This document shows, piece by piece, positions 55,276-64,000 of a stretch of 64,000 nt of DNA. The notes under the pieces were generated by a model. The model searched no databases. It was not told the origin of the DNA and saw only the letters and a program-made list of their open reading frames with translations. The stretch's first letter is position 1, and each line of letters opens with the position of its first letter. This DNA comes from Mucor racemosus (Eukaryota > Mucoromycota > Mucoromycetes > Mucorales > Mucoraceae): contig JAPEHQ010000016.1 of NCBI GenBank assembly GCA_027405735.1, positions 1,178,001 to 1,242,000 on the forward strand. The letters are read 5' to 3'. The position numbers and the translations under genes were made by a program.

Positions 55276-58200
55276 ATGAAGGATATCAAAGTTGCTTTTT
55301 TGGCTCCCAAAGAAGAAACCAATATCATCAATACAGAAAAACGATTTTCAAAGCCTTTGCCAATTAAACCTTTACCAACTTCACCTACAACTTTGATTAT
55401 TGATGATACTTCACGAAACCATATTTCAAAACTACTAAACACTTGGTTAAACGACTTGAAGATCCCTATAAAACCGTGGGCTGATGTGCTAAACAAGATA
55501 TCAATTGATTTATATCAGAAATCGTTAAACAACACTGGAGAAAATAAGCAAATTTGCATAGAAACGCTTTCTGTGAATGCACCCAAAGATTCCAAATTTT
55601 TGATGAATGTAATGCATGGAATGCCTATCAACGATGGTAATGAAATTATTTCTTCATGCAACATGTAATAATACTTTTTTATATACTGTATATAGGCGAG
55701 CATTCATTACAGTTTCCGATTGGTGGAACTATTCGCATTTACGGGTTAAATCCAAATGATGAAACTTTCACAAAAACTTTAATGGACTTGTTACAAAGTC
55801 TCGTATACTTGACCTATAGTCTTTATTTAGAAACTTATGTGATGCGAGATAGTCATGTGAAATCGGTCATATCAACAATATCAACGAACACAGGTGTTGG
55901 AACAAATATTACTACTAACGAGAGTATCACAAAAACTAAACCAAATCAAATCAAGAAAAACAATGATTCGAATAGTTTTTTTGGTTGGTTTAAAAAATTA
56001 GCGCCAACTAGTAGATATTTACCGCCAACACCACCTCCATCAATTGAAAGCGAAAAAACAACCAGAAGAAAAAGCAATCCATTAAACACTGTCAAACGAG
56101 GTTTATCATTGAATAATTTGAGTAAAAGACTACAACAATCAACAGCAACAACAGCAGTAGATCAATTTCAATTTAATTTTGATACAGTAAAAGAAGGCGA
56201 TCCCCATCGGTTCTGCAAATTAAAAAGAAATATTGAATTTGCATTAATTTCATCCTCCCCTGAATGTCATTTTCCATACCCAAATTTACTCAACAGACTT
56301 GAAATAGAAGAAGATATGATGATTGAGCAGAAAAGAAGCCTCATGTTACAAGAAGATACAACAACACCAGTTACAGAAAGTACAAGATCATCATTTAAAC
56401 AACAACAAAGACGTAGATCTTCACTAATATCTTCATATTCTCAATCAATGAAAGGAACCACAATTGTCCCTGAAGTACAGTTACCTCAATCAATCACTGC
56501 ATATTCTTCCATACGAATACCTACATTATTAGCTGATAGTAGAAAAGGTTTAGAACATCTGCTACTAGATACGACATCATTGAACAGCTTTAAGCAACAT
56601 CAAAGTATCACAATTGGCTTTACTTGTTATCCGGTTGGATGCCCTGATCGTCCTTGTTTGGGGCCAATCATGAGTAAAATTGATTATTTTCGATACGAAT
56701 CACCAGTTGATAGTACAACAACTATATTCCCCAGAATTGATCAGTCATTAGGCAGCACAATCCATCATTGGTTCAATCAAAGTCAATCTTCTTGTCAACT
56801 TCACATTGATGAACAAACACAGTTTATACCAGGTTTATTAGCAGAAACTCCTTCTGCACTTAATACTGCTCGTAGGCCAGATACTCTAAATCAAGAAAAA
56901 CAATCAGAATCTTCTATATACACATTGGCAACTCCTCTTCTTTCTTCTTCCAGATCGTCTACAATGCTCAATAATAGGCAGTGCAGCAAGTTTCATGGAT
57001 GCCATCAGCCTTTAATCGATCATATTTTCAGCTTTACACATGGCATTAGTAAAATCAATGTTTATGCCAGCACCGAGTCGACCTGCATCATACACAATAA
57101 AGACAAAATAATCACTTGGCTTGTTTGTAGCGTATGTGATGCCAGGACTACACCGATTATTCTAAGCGATGAAGCAGCTTCCTTTTCTTTTGCAAAGTAT
57201 CTAGAACTTTTATTTTATAGTTCAAAATTGGCATTACCCGAGCCATTTTGCATGCACTCCGCTAGCGAAAATCCCGCAAACAATACAAAATCAATGATTA
57301 GCCGATGCTTTCTTTACAACGGTATTGCATTCAAATTTATATATGAAGATGCAAAGTATTATGAGCTTCGAGTGCCTCGCATACAAATTGCTCCTGAAGC
57401 ATTAGTAAGTGATAAACTTACATTTGTCGCACCAAGAGTGGGCATGTCTACATTGATCGAATGGAAACATAAAAGTGCAGAGCGAGATGTTGATCTATTC
57501 TTTCAATCAATCCGTGCACATTTGGATTTACTCAATCATTACACTATTGCAGAAAGTAGAAGAAAAATACGCAGCCTTGGAAATGATGCATCTCTTACAA
57601 AACAACAATTTCAATCAGAATCAAAAGCACTGGATTTAGAGATCAGAGCATTGAGCAAAAGATTGGATGCAGATCATCAGGCCATGTTGTATGCATTATC
57701 AGATACTAGCTTGAATGAGCTCAATGATTTTAGAAGATATTTTGCTATACAATCTGAATCTATTATTCAATATTTGACAGAGTGGCAAGACCACAAATGT
57801 GACGAAGTAACAGATAGATGTGGTTGGGATAGTCCAGATTACATTTCCCAGAAAACAGTGCATTGTTTTCCAGGCTCCTCTGTACTTGTAAGAGAAGAAG
57901 AACCTACATCTATTATTGCCTACACTTTAAGTTCAAATGAATATATACAAGAAATCTTGCATGATGAAGGTGCAGCATATAGCGATAATGCTACAAGCAG
58001 CAGTAAAAATCCCTCAATTCCAAGTTTATCGTCAACAAACACAACTGAATCAAGTAGAACTACAGGTGAACATCCTCCTCCACCAATGCCGAATTCCGTG
58101 AAAAAGAAGTTACCGCAACTTCCAAACATAATTGATGGTTATTATTCGTCTATTGAACGAAAATACATATCACCATCAACAGGAGCGACATCTGAAACAG

Positions 58201-59823
58201 CGTCATTTCGTACCATGATCACTGAAGTAGTTAAATCAAGCGTTGTAGAAGTAAGCATCACCAATTCAAAACGAATTGAAGACCTTAAAGCAAGATTATC
58301 GCCCTGGACAAAAAAGCAAGAAGAAACCAAACTAGAAAATGCTTATGAAGGTGCTGATTTGAAACGAAATCTCACAGAGCGTACACTGAAACCTCTTGCT
58401 GCTATTCAACAGCAGGAAGAAACTAGAGAAGTAAAAGTAGCATCTTATTTCTACGAAAATATAGATCAACAACCAGTAAATAGCAAAAGAATAATTAGTC
58501 CTCATATCAAACATAGTAAGTTTTGGTTATACTTATCAGGATAAAAGGTTCAAATATATTAAAAAAAAAAAAACCTGTAGAATTCGTTCATGAAGGAATT
58601 GAATTTACATGCATTGTATATTACGCCAAGGAGTTTGAAATGCTTCGTAGGCAGTGCAACATTAATCAATTAATGATAGAATCACTATGTCGATGTCAAA
58701 CATGGACAGCAAGTGGAGGTAAAAGTAAAAGTCATTTCTACAAAACACAAGGTATTCTTACATTTTTAGCTTGAATTTGATAATCTTTATTAACAAAATA
58801 TACATAAATTAGATGATCGATTTATAATTAAAGAAATGATGAATGCATGGAATGTAGCCGAAAAGGACGCATTTCTAAAATTTGCACCTAAATATTTCGA
58901 GCATGTAAAGAAATCTGCTAATGTAAGCATTATAAAATATAATAATATTTATACAAAATCTCACGGCATATATTACAAAAATCAGGAACCATCTGTATTG
59001 GCAAAAATATTTGGATTTTTTACTATTCGAATCAAAAATGCAACCGATAAAAAATCGATATTGAATTTAGATGTACTTGTTATGGAACATTTGTTTTTTA
59101 ACCAAAATATTATCAAGGTATCTATACATCTTCATATGATTTAGCAAATTGAGAATTTTAATCGCTTATATATTTATAACATGTTAGAGGTTTGATTTCA
59201 AGGGAATACAAGATCGACATGTGGAAGAGTTCCGCAAACAGCAAAATGATACTACATTGTGGGACGGAGATTGGGTGAATGGTAACACTTAACCAGGGCG
59301 TAAAAAAAAAACCTTGGGCAATAATACTAACAAATCTACATGCAGAATATAGGACAAGGTTACCTGTACATGAGCAATCGAAATCAACCATGGAATTGGC
59401 TATTTTGAATGACACTGAATTTTTATCAAAATGTAACATTATGGACTATTCATTGCTCGTTGGAATAGATCACGACAATTATGAAATGACAGTTGGCATT
59501 GTTGGTAATATAAAATGGCATGATTTTATTTAATTCAAATTGACGTGATTATTTCAGATTTTATTGGTGCTTACACTTGGTATAAAAAGTTGGAGTCGAA
59601 GAGTAAATCAACTTTACAACCACGAAAAGAAGTTACTGTGGTTCCTCCAGATCAATACAAGATTAGGTTTTGTAGAGAAGTTTGCGATTACTTTATAGCA
59701 GTACCAGGCAAGTGAATTTTATTATATCAATAATTATACATGCTAAATACAAATATTTACATTTGTTTAGGTAAATTTGACCTTGTCTTACCTTCAAAAT
59801 GTTTACCGAGTTTATTGATATAA
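55276..59823 (+). CDS. FAB1: Fab1/PIKfyve-type phosphatidylinositol-3-phosphate 5-kinase, FYVE-less
   Basis: Exons 55276-55636, 55696-58515, 58581-58751, 58813-58922, 58986-59117, 59188-59281, 59346-59504, 59558-59707 and 59771-59823 give 1349 residues with matching phases. The enzyme makes PtdIns(3,5)P2 on endosome and vacuole membranes. The C-terminal kinase is clear: FVHEGIEFTCIVYYAKEFEM, DLDV-like LNLDVLVMEHLFF, FDFKGIQDRH, and NIMDYSLLVGID with the catalytic MDYSLL, then DFIGAYTWYKKLES. The middle has the Fab1 Cys-rich region (GFTCYPVGCPDRPCLGP; SFAKYLELLFYSSKLALPEP). At the N terminus there is no FYVE zinc finger, and only the tail of the CCT chaperonin-like domain is recognisable (LLQSLVYLTYSLYLETYVM). 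Intron 8 (59708-59770) is GC-AG. Confidence 0.85.
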
Positions 59824-60387
59824 ATAAAAAAATTATTGTACTAGTATACAACTTTTTTGAAAAAAAAAAAAAGAAAAGAAAAAAAACGGAGATGATCTAT
59901 ACGAGCGTAATTGTTACTTTAAACATGTATCTTCCTCCTTTAATTATGAATCCTATATTTATAAAATACTGTGGACGTATTGACAGTCTGTAAAAGCTAA
60001 AGAAAGAGAGATGCAATCGGGCTTTCAATTATCAATTGCCACGTTCTTTTTGCTAAATGTTTCACCAATGCCCTTTGTTAAATGCTGCTTATCTGCCCCT
60101 TTATTTTATCTTTCAACTCCTTGTATTTCTATTGTATTAAAAGTCAAGCAAGATTCAATTGAATTTGTCATGATAAAAAGTGTGTTTGATTGGGTATTTT
60201 TAAGCAAATCAAATGACATGAGGCCATGAATTTAAAAAATCCAAGAAGCGAAATTACAATTTTTTTTTTTTTTTTTGTGTTCCTTTAGCTTGTAAAAAAT
60301 AGATTACAACATCGACCTATTTTTCTTTCTTTTATCACCCTTTATATATATATATATATATATACACACATAGAAAATAAATCTAAT
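59824..60387. other. intergenic with RasGEF promoter
   Basis: Contains an A-rich patch, a T run at about 60260-60277, a pyrimidine stretch, and a (TA)n tract at 60343-60364 ending 24 bases before the RasGEF ATG. The 64- and 72-codon open frames are not supported. Confidence 0.5.
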
Positions 60388-63300
60388 ATGGCTACAACAG
60401 CCAAATTTCCAAAGATTATTTGTAGAGTCAAGGCATTGTATGCTTTTTCATCAACAGAAAAATCATCGTTATCTTTTGAGAAAGGTGAATTCATTGAAGT
60501 CCTCTCACAGCTAGATTCAGGCTGGTGGGATGGTTGGTGCAAAGGCAACCGAGGTTGGTTCCCTAGCAACTATGTTCAAATTGTTCAAGTAAACCCAGAT
60601 TCAGTGCAGGGCATGCATCAAGATAATAAAATCACAAAAAACAATAAAACATTTACAAATCAAAGAACTACTACAACAACAGATGTCAGTGACATTGATA
60701 CTGATATTTACGCTGATAATGAAGAAGAAGATGACAGCGATGATGATAGTGAAGAAGAAGCACGGACAATAAATTTAATTAGAAATATAAATATGGGTCA
60801 ACATCCAACAAGCAATTTACCAACTACCCCACAACAAAATCGACATTCACATCACAGAAAAAAGAATTCATATATACACAATAATTCTGCTCAATCGGCT
60901 ACTCATTATTTACACAAAATTATTCAACAGCAAGACGAAGAGCAGGAATCGAGTTTACCCGAGGGTTGGACCCTTCAGATAGCTGATGATGGCCTCACTA
61001 AATTTTATTTCAATCAACAGACAGGTGGTTTACGATGGAACCATCCTAGTATTTTAGACTCCGAAGATGAAAATGAAAATAGCAGTAATGATGATGAATA
61101 TTCCAATTCCTCCTTACCACCACCTCCTATCAATACCCGTCGATATTCCACGGAAAGCTCATCAACACAGTTAGAGAATTTTGATGACTACAGTGATTTT
61201 GGAAAGCAAAAAGTAAAGAAAATTATACCAACTAGCCAATTACCTGAATCGCCGGTTTCATCTGCAGAACATGTCAATGTAAGGGGGTTTTATATGTTGT
61301 GTATATTAAGGATCACTGATTAATCCATTGAAAATTTTAGTTGATGCAATATTGGACAAAGCGTACTACACCTCAAGGAAAAGTGTACTATGGTAACTCG
61401 ATAACTCACGAAACAACGTGGGATTTTGATGATATTAATCCGGCTAATGGTCGATTGGTAAGTATTAGCAAATGTTTTATTTTATTTTATTTTATTTTTT
61501 GTATGCAAAATGTCTGAAATAAGAACATCTAGAAACATAGCAATGCTGAGAAAAGCAATACAGAGCAAGGAGAAAGCACAATTGATAGCAAACCGTCGAG
61601 AGAAAATTCTCTATTCATGAATACTACAGATGACGATATGCCAATGACTTGGAAGAGTGTAGCCATTGAAATTGCACAATCAGTGCAAGATCTCAATAAT
61701 TCAGTTGTACAAGGTCAAGATTCTGATATCTTTAGACAAAAGATTGTAGTTGTCGTAGATGCAGTTCGACATATGTTGTATTCATCACGTTCCATGGATA
61801 AGGATGCTACACATTTACAAGATGCTGAAGTTAAAGAACCCTTGCGTATTGTCTTGTCGACATTGGCCAAACTAATTTTATCTGCCAAAGTAATCAACGA
61901 CTCAAATATAGATATCAACAGTAAAGTACAAAGAGATGCAGCTGATGTATTAAATGCTGTTAGAAGATTTGTATTGGTGTGTCAAAACAAGAATATCAAA
62001 ATTGAACAAACCAATCCTAGATTTGTTGTACTTGATATTCCATCAGAAACCGATGAAGAAGGCACCACAGTAGCAAATAGAAGAAAAAGTAGTACAACTT
62101 CTTCAGCTAATCCACAGCAATCCAAGGCTAAATATCCCCTGAATCAAGATTTAATTGTTAGTCTTCAAACTCACGCCAAACAAATTGTTGGCTCAACAGA
62201 TGCACTGTGCAAAGCATCAGCATATATTTATACATTAGAACAACAACAAGGAACTACTACAGAAAAGGATGATTTACCAACAAATGAAGAGCAATACTAT
62301 ATACTAGATCAAAGAGCAAGATCAAATGTTATTTTATTATTTCAAAATCTATCATCACAAATTGGGAATTACCTTGCTATTTTAAACGATATTGATATCA
62401 GTCATGTAGATGCTGCTCAAATTCAATCATTACCTGAATTCCGTAGCAATAAGCAAAAGTTATACAACTCGATTGGTTTGCTATTCAGTGCAGTTCAAAC
62501 TTTGACAGATACCCAAAATGATTTGACAACATCTATAACATCGATAGAAGAAATTGTAGCAGCTGTAGAAGATTCAATTGAAGGTATTTTCTCTAATATC
62601 GTACAAATGGTGGGAGAAAGAAAGATTTGGTTGATGCGAAATGGTGATATGAATAGCAATGATCAAGGACCACGATCACCAGTACATACTTATTTTGATA
62701 GTGAAAATAAAAAGAGTGTGCCACATCGAGGAAGTACAAATAACAATGAAACGACATCTGCTGATAGTAATACACCAGTGGATACATAAAGCACACCATT
62801 ATTATCTCGAATGTATAACAGACAAAATAGTCAATCAAATTCTCAAGATCTTCAACCACCACCACAACAACAGCAATCATCACATAGGCCATCTATTACT
62901 ACATCAAATGCACCTACTTCAACTTTAACTAGACCTTCAGAAAACAAGGCTTTAAAACGACAATTTAGCTTTGGCCATGGCCCTAATTCTCAAGAAGATA
63001 AATCCCAATTTTGGTATTTGGGTTATGATTATGCTGAAGGCGATGTCGAATTCACCCAGGAAAAAACTGTTAAAGGTGGTACACTTCGAGCACTTGTTGA
63101 GCGTTTAACACTTCATGATTTTATTGGTAAAGAATGCTTTGATCTACATTTAAAAATACAGAGATACTAAAGGTTTTTTTAGATATGAGTTTTATCGCCA
63201 ATTTCTTATTGACCTATAGATCATTTTGTACAACTGAAGAATTTGTTGAATTACTACAAGAACGTTATAATTTAGCACCACCAGAAGAACTAACCCCTGA

Positions 63301-64000
63301 TGAACTTGAGATTTGGACAGATAAAAAGCAAAAGCTTGTTCGTCTTCGGTAAGAGATTTAACCTCAAAAACTCTTTATTATGATATTAATCATCTTTTAG
63401 TGTGTTCAACGTTATGAAGAATTGGTTAGAAAACTATTATAACGACGAAGATGAATTCATTTTAAACAAATTACAATTCTTTGCAAACACAGTTATTTGT
63501 GATTCATCATCATTTTCTGCTGAACAATTAAATCGATTAATTAGAAAAAGAAGAGAATTGGATGCAAATGGCGGTGGTTTGAAGAAATTGATTCCAAATA
63601 CCATGTATGGACCTATGCCTATTGTACCAAAAAATATGCAACACATTCGTCTTTTAGACACTGATCCAACAGAGTTGGCTCGTCAATTGACTATTATGGA
63701 TTTCAAACTATATAGTAGCATTCGACCTATTGAATGTTTAGGTAAGGCATGGTCAAGAGATGGTGCTGATAATGCTGTAAATGTGAAACAATCAATTGAC
63801 TATTGTAATCGTTTAACATCTTGGGTCACTGGAAGTATTTTGAATAATAAAGAAGCCAAGAAGCGAGTTGTGGTCATCAAGCATTGGTCACAAGTTGCTA
63901 ATGTAAGTATTTTATTCATATAAACAGAGATCACTGGACTAACACATTGACCCCAAATAGCGTTGTTTGGAAATGAACAATTATAACACATGTATGGCAA
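60388..64000 (+). CDS. Ras guanine nucleotide exchange factor (SH3-WW-WW-RasGEF), 3' partial
   Basis: Exons 60388-61278, 61341-61457, 61533-63126 (possibly with a further intron 62734-62847), 63183-63348, 63401-63902 and 63961 onward, cut by the window end. SH3 about 10-66 (ALYAFSSTEKSSLSFEKGE, GWWDGWCKGNRGWFPSNYV), WW about 189-222 (LPEGWTLQIADDGLTKFYF), a second WW-like repeat about 300-330 (KVYYGNSITHETTWDF), a helical middle, then RasGEF-N (DMSFIANFLLTYRSFCTTEE) and the start of the Cdc25 catalytic domain (LARQLTIMDFKLYSSIRPIE). It activates Ras on membranes, as Cdc25/Ste6 do. An in-frame TAA at 62787-62789 must be spliced out, read through, or be a true break; the 114-bp intron GTACAA...CTCAAG keeps the frame. 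Confidence 0.85.

Overview
The window looks like fungal nuclear DNA, most likely from an early-diverging filamentous fungus (Mucoromycota, probably Mucorales). The evidence is strongly AT-rich DNA, many short introns of about 50-80 bp with GT/AG ends, pyrimidine-rich leaders ahead of start codons, a small RasGEF with SH3 and WW domains, a Crh-type GH16 enzyme, a Kin4-type kinase and a short cytochrome bc1 subunit 10. The taxon is inferred; no rRNA or other marker is present.

Gene islands alternate with mobile-DNA graveyards. Positions 1-3440 are gene-poor and hold a Tc1/mariner element with one frameshift. Positions 3.9-9.0 kb hold a glycerophosphocholine acyltransferase, a mitochondrial J-domain protein and an ethanolamine kinase; two of the three belong to phospholipid metabolism. 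Positions 9.75-15.4 kb are an intact, young L1/Tx1-like LINE inserted in an older repeat. Positions 16.8-23.6 kb hold, all on the minus strand, an anillin/Bud4-like protein, a secreted GH16 enzyme, cytochrome bc1 subunit 10 and a RhoGAP. Positions 25.3-32.4 kb are nested mobile DNA. Positions 33.0-44.8 kb hold an LSB5-like VHS-GAT protein, the GTPase GNL1, an HD-domain nucleotidase, a glutathione transferase, eEF1B and a Kin4-like kinase. Positions 46.3-54.7 kb are a giant near-perfect inverted repeat. Positions 55.3-64.0 kb hold a FYVE-less Fab1 lipid kinase and a RasGEF that runs off the window. I rebuilt exon structures by hand and checked that intron phases add up for every spliced gene.

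The most unusual system is a large non-coding repeat family built as module A (reverse) - X - D - centre - D (reverse) - X (reverse) - A. One copy at 46293-54690 has two 3.4-kb arms that are almost base-for-base complementary (position i pairs with 100649-i). A second, internally deleted copy lies at 25277-32367, and a fragment flanks the LINE at 9.56-16.5 kb. Each D module carries a broken fragment resembling the C-terminal WD repeats of cytoplasmic dynein intermediate chain. No transposase is visible. The copies served as landing sites for at least four solo LTRs (one nested in another), a hAT-type MITE and a LINE. Most have target-site duplications, and paralogous copies in the same window supply the empty sites.
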